Origin: Caulobacter sp.
Lineage (GTDB): Bacteria; Pseudomonadota; Alphaproteobacteria; Caulobacterales; Caulobacteraceae
Length of the DNA stretch: 64,000 bases
NCBI GenBank assembly: GCA_021741355.1
Contig: JAIOXZ010000001.1
Location: 124,001 to 188,000 of the forward strand
Reading direction: 5' to 3'
Shown here: one piece after another, positions 25,966-34,105 of the stretch
Layout: every line of letters begins with the position of its first letter
Position numbering within the stretch: position 1 is the first letter of the stretch
Notes under the pieces: generated by a model
What the model saw: only the letters and a program-made list of their open reading frames with translations
Database searches by the model: none
Told to the model about the DNA's origin: nothing
Position numbers and translations under genes: made by a program

Positions 25966-27744
25966 ATGTCCGCAGATACCGCGTCACGCGGGAACCGACT
26001 TTTTCTCAAGAAGTCCATCGAGCAGGTCCAGAGGGAGTCAAACGCTCACCATCTGAAGCGCTCGCTGGGCAAGTGGAACCTGCTGTTCCTCGGCATCGGC
26101 TGCATCATCGGCGCGGGCATCTACGTGATGACCGGCAACGCGGCGGCGAACTTCGCCGGCCCGGCGGTGATCCTGTCGTTCGTCGTCGCCTTCTTCGCCT
26201 GCGTCTTCGCCGGCCTCTGCTACGCTGAACTGGCGTCGACCATGCCGGTGGCGGGTTCGGCCTACACCTACAGCTACACCACGCTTGGCGAGCTGTTCGC
26301 CTGGGTCATGGGCTGGCTGCTGGTGCTGGAGTATGGCGTCGCGGCCTCGACCGTCGCGGCCGGCTGGTCCGGCAACGTCGTCAGTCTGCTGGCCAACTTC
26401 GGGCTGGTCATTCCGCCGGAATGGACGACCTCGTTCGTCCGGGCCGTGCAGGGAGACGGCGGCCTGAGCTTCGTCACCGGCGGCAGCGCCAACCTGCTGG
26501 GCGCCGCGGGCATCCTGGCGGTGACGGCCCTTCTGGTGGTCGGCATCTCCGAATCCGCCTCGGTCAACAACGTCATCGTGTTCATCAAGGTGGGCGTGCT
26601 GCTGCTGTTCGTCGGCGTCGGCGCGATGTTCATCTTCGAGCACCAGGCCGATGCGATCGACCACTGGACGCCGTTCATCCCCGAGAACGAGGGCGGCTTC
26701 AAATACGGCATGCCCGGCATCTTCCGCGCAGCCTCGGTGATCTTCTTCGCCTACGTTGGCTTCGAAGCGGTTTCGACCGCCGCGGCCGAGGCCAAGAACC
26801 CGCAGAAGGACATCCCCTTCGGCATCCTGGGCAGCCTTATCGCCTGCACCATTCTCTACATGCTCATCGCCCTCGTCCTGACCGGCGTGGTCGACTACAG
26901 CGAGCTGGGCGTGCCCGCCCCCATCGCCCTGGCGGTGGACCGGATGGGCACTGACTGGTTCTCGATCCTGATCAAGGTCGGCGCTGTCGCCGGTCTGTCT
27001 TCGGTCATGCTGATCCTGACCTACGGCCAGACCCGCGTTTTCTACGCCATGGCCCGCGACGGCCTGCTGCCGCGGTTCTTCTCGACGCTGCATGACAAGT
27101 TCCGCACGCCCTGGATCGGCACCATCGTGCTGGGCACCATCATCGCGGTGGCGGCGGCCTTCCTGCCGATCGAAATCCTCGGCGACCTGGTCAGCCTCGG
27201 CACCGCCACGGCGTTCGGCATCGTCTGCCTGAGCGTCATGTACCTGCGCACCCGCGAGAAGCAGCTCGAGCGTCCGTTCAGCATCCCCGGCGGCGGCGGC
27301 ATGGTGCCGCAGTACGTCATGGTCATTGTCGCGACGATCGTGCTGGCCGCCTTCCTGGCCTTCTTCCACTACCTGCTGGGATCGACCTGGGTCGGCACCG
27401 GCATCAAGGTGGTCGGGGTGGTCATGGCCCTGTGGCTGGTGCTCTCGCTCTTCAAGAAGACCAGGGTCTGGATCGGCCCCGTGCCGGTCCTGGGCATCTT
27501 CTTCGCCCTGATCATGACCGGTCCGCTGGTCGAGGACATCATCGTCAAGGCGCTCACCGGCGACCCGATCCCGGCCATCCTGCTGGGCAGCTATCTCGGC
27601 GTCGGCGCCCTGATCTACATCTTCTACGGCTTCTGGAACTCGCGTCTCGGCAAGGGCCTGGCCCAGATCGACGACGACGGTCCCGGGCCGAGCCCGATGG
27701 AAGCCCAGGTGCACGGGGTCGGCGACTCCAACGCGCCGGACTGA
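25966..27744 (+). CDS. Amino-acid permease, APC superfamily (CAT/YfnA type)
   Basis: A 592-residue inner-membrane transporter with about 14 predicted hydrophobic helices. The N-terminal region LGKWNLLFLGIGCIIGAGIYVMTG is the APC signature (unwound helix with the GIGxIIGAGI motif), and CYAELASTMPVAGSAYTYSYTTLGE is typical of the cationic amino-acid transporter group. C-terminal extra helices and an acidic cytoplasmic tail follow. The ATG at 25966 is preferred over an upstream TTG (25948), which overlaps the ribosome site GGGGGAG. A clear intrinsic terminator follows about 30 bp after the stop, so it is a single-gene unit. Confidence 0.92.
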   Translation: MSADTASRGNRLFLKKSIEQVQRESNAHHLKRSLGKWNLLFLGIGCIIGAGIYVMTGNAAANFAGPAVILSFVVAFFACVFAGLCYAELASTMPVAGSAYTYSYTTLGELFAWVMGWLLVLEYGVAASTVAAGWSGNVVSLLANFGLVIPPEWTTSFVRAVQGDGGLSFVTGGSANLLGAAGILAVTALLVVGISESASVNNVIVFIKVGVLLLFVGVGAMFIFEHQADAIDHWTPFIPENEGGFKYGMPGIFRAASVIFFAYVGFEAVSTAAAEAKNPQKDIPFGILGSLIACTILYMLIALVLTGVVDYSELGVPAPIALAVDRMGTDWFSILIKVGAVAGLSSVMLILTYGQTRVFYAMARDGLLPRFFSTLHDKFRTPWIGTIVLGTIIAVAAAFLPIEILGDLVSLGTATAFGIVCLSVMYLRTREKQLERPFSIPGGGGMVPQYVMVIVATIVLAAFLAFFHYLLGSTWVGTGIKVVGVVMALWLVLSLFKKTRVWIGPVPVLGIFFALIMTGPLVEDIIVKALTGDPIPAILLGSYLGVGALIYIFYGFWNSRLGKGLAQIDDDGPGPSPMEAQVHGVGDSNAPD

Positions 27745-27772
27745 TCCATCTGGTCACCGAACGACGGAAAGG

Positions 27773-27797
27773 CCCGGGAGCGATCCCGGGTCTTTTT
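27773..27797 (+). terminator. Intrinsic terminator after the permease gene
   Basis: A perfect 7 bp GC stem (CCCGGGA/TCCCGGG) with a GCGA loop, followed by TCTTTTT. It stands 28 bp past the permease stop codon. Confidence 0.9.
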
Positions 27798-27865
27798 CGT
27801 TCGCGCCCCTTTATTCCGGACGCCTGAACACCGATCATATGGGCGAGCCGACCGCAGGAGCTTTC

Positions 27866-28576
27866 GTGACCTCTTCCCCGATCAAGGCGATCATCGCCCC
27901 GGTAACGCCGCTGCAGCAGAACTGCACGGTCGTCTGGTGCGAGAAAACGAAGAAGGCCGCCGTCATCGATCCGGGCGGCGAGATTCCGCGCCTGATGGCC
28001 GCCATCCAGCAACAGGGTCTGACGGTCGAGAAGATCTGGATCACGCACGGCCATATGGATCACGCCGGCGGGACGGCGGAACTGAAGGCCCTGACGGGCG
28101 CGCCCATCGAAGGCCCTCACCCCGACGACCAGTTCTGGATCGACCAGATCCCGGAGTCCGGCGCAAGGTACGGCATCCCGGGCGCTGAAGCCTTCACGCC
28201 GGACCGCTGGCTGGGCGACGGCGACACCGTAGCGCTGGGCGAAACCGAGTTCGAGGTCATCCATTGCCCGGGCCACACGCCGGGCCACGTGATCTTCTTC
28301 CACCGCGAGGCTCGTTTCGCCCAGGTCGGCGACGTGCTGTTCAAGGGCTCGATCGGCCGGACCGACTTTCCGCGCGGCAATCACCAGCAACTGATCGACT
28401 CGATCACCCTGAAGCTCTGGCCGCTGGGCGACGACGTCGCCTTCGTGCCCGGCCACGGCCCGATGAGCACGTTCGGCTTCGAGCGGAAGGCCAATCCGTT
28501 CGTCTCCGACATCGCGCTGGGCGTCGAGGCCGGCAGCCTTCCGGAGCTGGAAGGCGTGCCCAAGCGGTACAGCTGA
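27866..28576 (+). CDS. Metallo-beta-lactamase-fold hydrolase, glyoxalase II-like (YcbL type)
   Basis: A 236-residue hydrolase with the zinc motif THGHMDH (HxHxDH), the bridging residues CPGHTPGH and QVGDVLFKGSIGRTDFP, and a late VPGHGP histidine. This set and the length resemble the YcbL-type proteins, which hydrolyse thioesters such as S-lactoylglutathione. The GTG at 27866 is preferred because AGGAG stands five bases upstream; an ATG at 27839 is the alternative. It is followed by a pair of family C hairpins before the two-component operon. Confidence 0.9.
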   Translation: MTSSPIKAIIAPVTPLQQNCTVVWCEKTKKAAVIDPGGEIPRLMAAIQQQGLTVEKIWITHGHMDHAGGTAELKALTGAPIEGPHPDDQFWIDQIPESGARYGIPGAEAFTPDRWLGDGDTVALGETEFEVIHCPGHTPGHVIFFHREARFAQVGDVLFKGSIGRTDFPRGNHQQLIDSITLKLWPLGDDVAFVPGHGPMSTFGFERKANPFVSDIALGVEAGSLPELEGVPKRYS

Positions 28577-28580
28577 GCGC

Positions 28581-28666
28581 GGGGACATGTACCGCAGGTA
28601 CGTGTCCCCTAATCCGGATTCCGCGGCGCATGGTCTGGGGGACACGTACCTTTGGTACATGTCCCC
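28581..28666. repeat. Paired hairpins, family C (copy C2)
   Basis: Two hairpins in inverted orientation. The left one is GGGGACATGTACC, GCA, GGTACGTGTCCCC; the right one is GGGGACACGTACC, TTT, GGTACATGTCCCC. They are 27 bp apart and complementary to each other as well as internally. They lie between the hydrolase gene and the response regulator gene. No T tract follows either stem. Confidence 0.88.
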
Positions 28667-28721
28667 TCGCATGTTGCAGGGCTGAAATCCTGCCGCCACG
28701 TGCGATTGTCATGACGGTCTC

Positions 28722-29480
28722 ATGGAGCTCGTATTGGACAAGACCGCCCACAGCGTCGCCGACGACCCCGGCGCCCGGATCCTGATCGTCGATGACGATC
28801 CGGGCATCCGCGAGGTGATCGCCGACTTCCTGACCCGGCACGGCTATCGGGTGGATCAGGCCTCCGACGCCCGCAGCATGGATCAGGCGCTCCTGCGCAC
28901 ACCGGCCGACCTCATCGTGCTGGACGTGATGATGCCCGGGGAGGACGGGCTGTCGATCTGTCGCCGGCTCACCGGCAATCCGGGAGGACCGGGCATCGTG
29001 ATGCTGTCGGCGATGGGCGAGGAGACCGACCGGATCGTCGGGCTGGAACTCGGCGCCGACGACTATCTGCCCAAGCCCTGCAACCCGCGGGAACTGCTGG
29101 CCCGCGTCCGCGCCGTGCTGAGACGCCGCCAGGAGCCGCGTGACACCGGCGCGTCCATGGGCGCCACCTGTGAGTTCGCCGGCTGGCGGCTCGATCTGGT
29201 CCGGCGGGAACTGCGCTCGCCGCAGGGCGTGATCGTCAACCTGTCCAGCGGCGAGTTCTCGCTGCTGCGGGCGTTCGTCGAACGTCCTCAGCGGGTGCTG
29301 ACCCGCGACCAGCTGCTCGACATGGCGCGCGGCCCGGACACCGAGGCCTATGACCGGGCCATCGACGTGCAGATCAGCCGTCTGCGCCGCAAGCTGGACA
29401 ACGACAGCGGCGTCGAGATCATCCGCACCATCCGCAGCGAGGGCTACATGTTCTCGCCGAAGGTCAGCCGTTCGTCATGA
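28722..29480 (+). CDS. OmpR-family response regulator
   Basis: A 252-residue two-component regulator. The receiver domain (about 19-133) has the acidic pocket DDD (24-26), the phosphoryl-accepting Asp68 in LIVLDVMMPG, a conserved serine in MLSAMGE and the KPCNPRE lysine. The C-terminal winged helix (about 150-248) binds DNA, with recognition region YDRAIDVQISRLRRKL. Its stop overlaps the start of the histidine kinase gene (ATGA), its evident partner. It is the first gene of a six-gene unit that continues with an EF-hand protein and a MacAB-type efflux system, which it probably controls. Confidence 0.95.
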   Translation: MELVLDKTAHSVADDPGARILIVDDDPGIREVIADFLTRHGYRVDQASDARSMDQALLRTPADLIVLDVMMPGEDGLSICRRLTGNPGGPGIVMLSAMGEETDRIVGLELGADDYLPKPCNPRELLARVRAVLRRRQEPRDTGASMGATCEFAGWRLDLVRRELRSPQGVIVNLSSGEFSLLRAFVERPQRVLTRDQLLDMARGPDTEAYDRAIDVQISRLRRKLDNDSGVEIIRTIRSEGYMFSPKVSRSS

Positions 29481-30934
29481 AGACGCCCTGGCGCGGCGCG
29501 CCCCTGTTCGTCCAGGTTCTCGGGCTGGTCATCGTCTGTCTGGCGGCCGTGCCGGCCATCTCGACGGCGGTCATCCTGAATCTGCCGCCGCCGCCGCCCG
29601 AGATCTATCGCCTGTCCGACATCGCCAGGGCCGCCCGCAATCCGGGTGTCACACAGGTCGCCGACGCCCGGCCCCTGATCGTCAGGCGCCAGGCCGCCCC
29701 GCCGCGCGAGCAGACCCTGCTGGTGCGCGGCAGCCGCTGGCGCGAGGACGTGCGCCGGAGCCTCGCCGACAGCCTGCAGGTCGAACCGGCGAGGATCGTC
29801 ATCGAGACCGATGGCCCCGCGCGGAGATTTCTGCGATCGCGCCAGGTTGAAAGCACCTTCGAGGTGCGGATTCGTCGCGGACCGGCCCTCGTCCACGGCG
29901 CACCGGGCGACCATGGTCCCCGCCTCGGAGGCCCTGGCGGCCCCGGAGGTCCGGGCGGACCGGGCGGGCCAGGCGGCCCCCCGCGCATGGACGAGCGCGT
30001 GGTGTTCGCGCCCTTCAAGATCGGCGTGCAGCAGAGCGACGGGCAATGGCTGGTGGTGCGGCCCAGGCCCTCGTTCCAGCTCAGTTCCTGGCAGGGCCAC
30101 ATCCTGATCACGCTGCTGATCTCCATCGTCGCCATCGCCCCGCTCGCCTGGCTGTTCGCCCGCAGGCTGGCGGCGCCGATCGCCGCCTTCGCCACCGCCG
30201 CCGAGCGCCTGGGGCGAGATCCGCGCGCGCCGCCGCTGGAGCTGGGCGGGTCCAGCGAGGTCCATGCCGCGGCCGAGGCGTTCAACCGGATGCAGGAGCG
30301 GTTGCGCCGCTATGTCGAGGATCGCACGGCCATGGTCGGGGCCATCGCCCATGACCTGCGCACACCCCTGACCCGCCTGCGGTTCCGCATCGAGGCGGCG
30401 CCGGACGACATCCGCGCGAAACTGGCTGCGGATATCGATCAGATGGATGCGATGATCTCCGCCACCCTGGGCTTTGTTCGCGACGCCACCCTCGCCGGAT
30501 CGCGCGAAAAGCTCGAACTCTCATCGCTGATCGAGAGCGTGCTGGACGAGGCGGCCGAAACGGGCGCCGACGCCACCGCCCTGCCCTCCGACCGGATCGT
30601 CATCCAGGGCGACCCCGTCGCCCTGCGGCGTCTGGCGGCCAATCTGGTCGGGAACGCCCTGAAGTACGGCTTGCGCGCCAGGGGCCGCGTGTACACGCAG
30701 GACGGCGAGGCGGTGATCGACATCGAGGATGACGGCCCCGGCATCCCGGCCAGCGAGATTGAGCGGGTGTTCGAGCCCTTCTATCGCGGCGAACCCTCGC
30801 GCAGCCGGGAAACCGGCGGCGCCGGCCTTGGTCTCGCCGTGGTGCGCTCCATCGCCCGCGCTCACGGCGGCGATGTCACGCTGATAACACGCCCGGGCGG
30901 CGGCCTGACCGCACGCGTGACCCTGCCGCTCTGA
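29477..30934 (+). CDS. Sensor histidine kinase with Gly-Gly-Pro repeats
   Basis: A 485-residue inner-membrane kinase. Membrane segments at about 11-35 and 206-228 enclose a periplasmic sensor region of about 170 residues. HAMP follows (229-281), then the HisKA domain with His292 in IAHDLRTPLTR, and a catalytic domain with the N box (NLVGNALKYG), G1 (DDGPGIP) and G2 (GGAGLGLAVVRS). The sensor region contains six consecutive Gly-Gly-Pro triplets (about 151-168), a collagen-like run that probably forms an extended linker. It is coupled by ATGA to the response regulator gene. The signal is unknown; the EF-hand and efflux genes downstream suggest an envelope or cation stress. Confidence 0.92.
   Translation: MKTPWRGAPLFVQVLGLVIVCLAAVPAISTAVILNLPPPPPEIYRLSDIARAARNPGVTQVADARPLIVRRQAAPPREQTLLVRGSRWREDVRRSLADSLQVEPARIVIETDGPARRFLRSRQVESTFEVRIRRGPALVHGAPGDHGPRLGGPGGPGGPGGPGGPGGPPRMDERVVFAPFKIGVQQSDGQWLVVRPRPSFQLSSWQGHILITLLISIVAIAPLAWLFARRLAAPIAAFATAAERLGRDPRAPPLELGGSSEVHAAAEAFNRMQERLRRYVEDRTAMVGAIAHDLRTPLTRLRFRIEAAPDDIRAKLAADIDQMDAMISATLGFVRDATLAGSREKLELSSLIESVLDEAAETGADATALPSDRIVIQGDPVALRRLAANLVGNALKYGLRARGRVYTQDGEAVIDIEDDGPGIPASEIERVFEPFYRGEPSRSRETGGAGLGLAVVRSIARAHGGDVTLITRPGGGLTARVTLPL
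29927..29980 (+). repeat. In-gene tandem repeat encoding six Gly-Gly-Pro triplets
   Basis: A run of imperfect 9-base units of the form GGNGGNCCN, coding for GGP six times within the periplasmic region of the histidine kinase. The codons vary at third positions, so the array is not a recent slippage product. Confidence 0.8.
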
Positions 30935-31026
30935 GACAGCAACTGTTGCGGCGACGCAAAACAACAGGCCCTACTGGCGACACGGGCGTGCGTGATCGTG
31001 ACCCGTCTCGTCCGTTGGAGCCCTCG

Positions 31027-31776
31027 ATGATCGCCCGCGCCGCCAGCCTGCTGTTGATCCTGATCGCGTCGCCCGCCTTGGCGCAGGATCTCCCCACGCC
31101 GGACTATTCCGGGCCGATCAGCATCCCGGGCGGCGGCCCCCGCGATGCGCCCAGATCACCGGGTCCTCCGCCGGAACAGCTGTTCGTCAGTCCGTCCGGA
31201 GAGCCGTTCCGCGCCGAGCCCGGCGCGCCCTATCCCGTCGCGCTCTGGTTCAGCCGCGCGGACGCCGATCGGGACGGCGTGTTGACCAGGCCGGAGTTCA
31301 CCGCAGACGCGCTCGCCTTCTTCGGCCGCCTCGACAAGGACGGGGACAGTGTCGTCGACGGCTTCGAGAATGCCGACTACGAACGGGATGTGGCGCCGGA
31401 GATCACCGGGATCATGCCGCTTCCCGAGCGGCGCAGCGACGGCCAGATGCCTCTTCCTCTGCCCCCGACCCGCGCGGAGCAAGCCTACGGCCAGCCGAGT
31501 CTGCTGTATCCTCGCGGTCGGCCCATGGCGCCGCGACGCCAGGGCGCAGCCCAGTATTCGTTGATCAACGAACCGCATCCCGTGCGTGGCGCCGACGCCG
31601 ATCTCGATCACAAGGTCACTCTGGCCGAGGCGGAAACCGCCGCCCGGAGACGGTTCGATCTGCTCGACGCCGACGGCGATGGCCGACTGGTCGCAGGAAA
31701 CCTGCCCAAGACGCCGGCCCAGGCGATGGCCGAGGCGCCGCCGGAGGGCGGTCGCCGGAACAAAAAGCCGCAATGA
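31027..31776 (+). CDS. Secreted EF-hand calcium-binding protein
   Basis: A 249-residue exported protein with a signal peptide (about 1-21, ending LAQ). Four EF-hand-like loops are visible: DADRDGVLTRPEF, DKDGDSVVDGFEN, DADLDHKVTLAEAE and DADGDGRLVAG. They are arranged as two pairs separated by a Pro/Arg-rich stretch of about 60 residues. The third loop has histidine at position 6, weakening it. The family is widespread in alphaproteobacterial periplasms and poorly characterised. The ATG at 31027 has GGAG about nine bases ahead. It lies 92 bp after the kinase gene and 80 bp before the efflux adaptor in the same orientation, so a link between calcium and the two-component system is possible but unproven. 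Confidence 0.85.
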   Translation: MIARAASLLLILIASPALAQDLPTPDYSGPISIPGGGPRDAPRSPGPPPEQLFVSPSGEPFRAEPGAPYPVALWFSRADADRDGVLTRPEFTADALAFFGRLDKDGDSVVDGFENADYERDVAPEITGIMPLPERRSDGQMPLPLPPTRAEQAYGQPSLLYPRGRPMAPRRQGAAQYSLINEPHPVRGADADLDHKVTLAEAETAARRRFDLLDADGDGRLVAGNLPKTPAQAMAEAPPEGGRRNKKPQ

Positions 31777-31789
31777 GTTGAAATGAGGC

Positions 31790-31824
31790 TGCAACCTGCG
31801 ACGGCTAACCCCATTGAGGTTGCA
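31790..31824. promoter_or_regulatory. Inverted repeat between EF-hand and macA-like genes
   Basis: TGCAACCT (31790-31797) and AGGTTGCA (31817-31824) form a perfect 8 bp inverted repeat with 19 bases between. It sits 32 bp upstream of the adaptor start codon. It could be an operator for an internal promoter or a hairpin in the operon mRNA. No T tract follows. Confidence 0.4.
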
Positions 31825-31856
31825 CCGCCTGCCGCCAACCACAGCTACGAGACACC

Positions 31857-33410
31857 ATGAGCCTGAACGCCACCCCGACCCATCGCAAGAAGGGCCTGCC
31901 GCGCCCGGTGATCTACGCCCTCGCCGCTGTGGGTCTGCTGGTCGTCGCCCTGGGCGCGTGGCAGCTGCTCAAGCCCAAGGCGCCCAAGGACCCGTATCGC
32001 ACCGAACAGGTCCAGCAGGGCGACATCACCAAGTCCGTCTCGGCATCCGGCTCGCTGCAGGCGCTGGTCCAGGTCGACGTCGGCTCGCAGATCTCGGGCC
32101 AGATCCTGAAGGTGCTGGTGGACTTCAACGACCAGGTCCGCGCCGGCCAGTTGCTGGCGACTCTCGACCCCCAGACCTACGTCAGCCGCCTGCGGCAGGG
32201 CGAGGCGCAAATCGCAGCGAACCAGGCGCAGGTCGCCCAGGCGCAGGCCCAGGCCGAAGAGGCCCGCGCCGCCTACAACCGCACCCGGATCCTCTACGAC
32301 CAGGGCATCATGGCCAAGGCCGCGCTCGATACGGCCATGGCGGCCTGGAAGTCGACCCAGGCCAATGTCCAGGCCGCCCGCGCCGGCGTCGCCCAGAGCC
32401 AGGCCGCGCTCGCCAGCACCCAGACCGACCTTGGCCGCACCAGCATCGTCGCACCGATCGACGGGATCATCATCAGCCGCTCGATCGAGCCCGGCCAGAC
32501 CGTCGCAGCCAGCCTGTCGGCGCCGGTCCTGTTCCAGATCGCCAACGACCTGTCCAAGCTCGAGGTGAAGATCACCGTCGACGAGGCCGATATCGGCCAG
32601 GTGCAGGAGGGACAGGCCGTCCGCTTCACGGTCGACGCCTTTCCGGACGACACCTACACCGGCCTGGTCACCCAGGTCCGCAAACAGCCTGAGACCGCGT
32701 CCAACGTCGTCGCCTATATCGTCATCGCCCAGGCGGACAACCCCAGCGGCAAGCTGATGCCGGGCATGACGGCCAACGCGGACATCGTCATCCAGCAGCT
32801 TCGCGGCGTGATCAAGGTCCCCGCCGCGGCGCTACGCTGGACGCCGCCCGACCAGCAGGCTGCAACCCAGCAACGCAGTGGCGGCGGCCAGGCCGGCCCT
32901 CCCGGGGCCGGAGGACAACGACAGGGCGGCGGCCAGCGCCAGGGCGGCGGCATGGGCGGGCGTCTGCTTGAACAGCTCGACCTCGACGCCGGCCAGACGG
33001 CCAAGGCCGAGGCGATCATGGCCGAGGAACGTACAAAAGCGCTGGCCAAGGCGTCCGGCGATCCGACCGCGCGGCGCCAGGCCATGCGTGAGATGACCCT
33101 GGCCGTGCTCACCCGTCTCGAACCGATCCTGAAACCCGCCCAGAAGGAGAAGCTTGTCGGCCTGCGCGCCCGGATGGCGTCGATGGGCGGCGGTCGCGGC
33201 CCGGGCGGAATGACCGCCGGCGTGGTCCATGTCCTGCGCGACGGCAAGCCCGTGGCGGTTCCCGTGCGCGTCGGCGCGACCGATGGCTCGTTCACCCAGA
33301 TCGTCGGCCCGCTGAAGGCCGGCGACGAGGTGATCATCGGCGGCGGCCCGAAGGCCAAGGCCACGGCGCGGGGCGGCCCGATGGGCGGCGGCGTCCGGGT
33401 CCGGATGTAG
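31857..33410 (+). CDS. MacA-type periplasmic adaptor with Spy/CpxP-like insert
   Basis: Periplasmic adaptor subunit of a tripartite ABC efflux pump (517 residues, longer than the usual 370-400). An N-terminal membrane anchor (about 17-37) precedes the lipoyl domain half (SGSLQALVQVDVGSQISGQI), a long alpha-hairpin (about 112-190, Gln/Ala rich), the second lipoyl half (IVAPIDGIIISRSIEPGQTV) and the beta-barrel. Unusual is an insert at about 330-450: a Gly/Gln-rich linker, then about 70 helical residues with two LTxxQ-like motifs (LDAGQ near 375, LKPAQ near 424) as in Spy and CpxP, then a Gly-rich run. The membrane-proximal domain resumes at VVHVLRDGKPVAVPV. It is followed 11 bp later by the ATPase gene. 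Confidence 0.9.
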   Translation: MSLNATPTHRKKGLPRPVIYALAAVGLLVVALGAWQLLKPKAPKDPYRTEQVQQGDITKSVSASGSLQALVQVDVGSQISGQILKVLVDFNDQVRAGQLLATLDPQTYVSRLRQGEAQIAANQAQVAQAQAQAEEARAAYNRTRILYDQGIMAKAALDTAMAAWKSTQANVQAARAGVAQSQAALASTQTDLGRTSIVAPIDGIIISRSIEPGQTVAASLSAPVLFQIANDLSKLEVKITVDEADIGQVQEGQAVRFTVDAFPDDTYTGLVTQVRKQPETASNVVAYIVIAQADNPSGKLMPGMTANADIVIQQLRGVIKVPAAALRWTPPDQQAATQQRSGGGQAGPPGAGGQRQGGGQRQGGGMGGRLLEQLDLDAGQTAKAEAIMAEERTKALAKASGDPTARRQAMREMTLAVLTRLEPILKPAQKEKLVGLRARMASMGGGRGPGGMTAGVVHVLRDGKPVAVPVRVGATDGSFTQIVGPLKAGDEVIIGGGPKAKATARGGPMGGGVRVRM

Positions 33411-33421
33411 GCGCCGGACCC

Positions 33422-34105
33422 ATGATCGAAATCCGCGATCTGGAGAAGATCTACCAGATGGGAGACGAGACCGTGGCCGCCCTGGCCGGGGTCTCCCTCA
33501 CCATCGAGCGTGGCGAACACACGGCCATCATCGGGGCGTCCGGGTCGGGCAAGTCAACGATGATGAACATCCTCGGCGGGCTGGATCGACCGACACGCGG
33601 CACGTACCACTTCGAGGGCGAGGATGTCGGGGCCTTCGATGACAACGCGCTCGCCGACTTCCGCAATCGCCGGATCGGCTTTGTCTTCCAGTCCTTCCAG
33701 CTGCTGCCGCGGCTGACGGCGCTGCAGAATGTCGAGCTGCCGATGGTCTACGCCGGCATGGATCCCGAGGAACGTCGCGCCCGCGCCGCGACCCTGCTGG
33801 AGCGGGTCGGCCTGGGCTCCAGGGCGGGTCACAAGCCGACCCAGATGTCCGGCGGTCAGCAGCAACGCGTGGCTATCGCCCGGGCCCTGGCCAATTCGCC
33901 GGACCTCTTGCTCGCGGACGAACCGACCGGCGCGCTCGACAGCCAGACCGGCAAGGACATCCTCGCCCTGTTCCACGACCTCAACGCCGAGGGCCTGACC
34001 CTGGTGCTGGTGACCCACGACCCCAAGGTGGCTGACCAGTCCCGGCGCAGGGTGACCTTCGAGGACGGCCGGATCATCAGCGACGAGCGGGGCGCCCGGT
34101 CATGA
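33422..34105 (+). CDS. MacB-type ABC efflux ATPase subunit
   Basis: A 227-residue ATP-binding protein of the MacB/LolD group. Walker A is GASGSGKST (about 39-47), the Q loop is FVFQSFQLLPRLTA, the signature MSGGQQQRVAIARAL, Walker B LLLADEPTGALD, and the switch VLVTHD. In classical MacB this domain is fused to the membrane part; here the two are separate genes overlapping by ATGA. With the adaptor and permease it should pump substrates from the periplasm outward through a TolC-like channel not present in the window. Confidence 0.93.
   Translation: MIEIRDLEKIYQMGDETVAALAGVSLTIERGEHTAIIGASGSGKSTMMNILGGLDRPTRGTYHFEGEDVGAFDDNALADFRNRRIGFVFQSFQLLPRLTALQNVELPMVYAGMDPEERRARAATLLERVGLGSRAGHKPTQMSGGQQQRVAIARALANSPDLLLADEPTGALDSQTGKDILALFHDLNAEGLTLVLVTHDPKVADQSRRRVTFEDGRIISDERGARS

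Noticed and set aside
26038..27714. A 558-codon minus-strand frame over the amino-acid permease
   Set aside because: Its Asp/His/Gln/Arg-rich translation is the usual antisense image of a membrane-protein gene in GC-rich DNA.
28581..28666. Family C hairpins as intrinsic terminators
   Set aside because: Neither strand has a T run after the stem, and C3 begins at a stop codon, so the usual terminator features are missing. Transcript data would be needed to say more.
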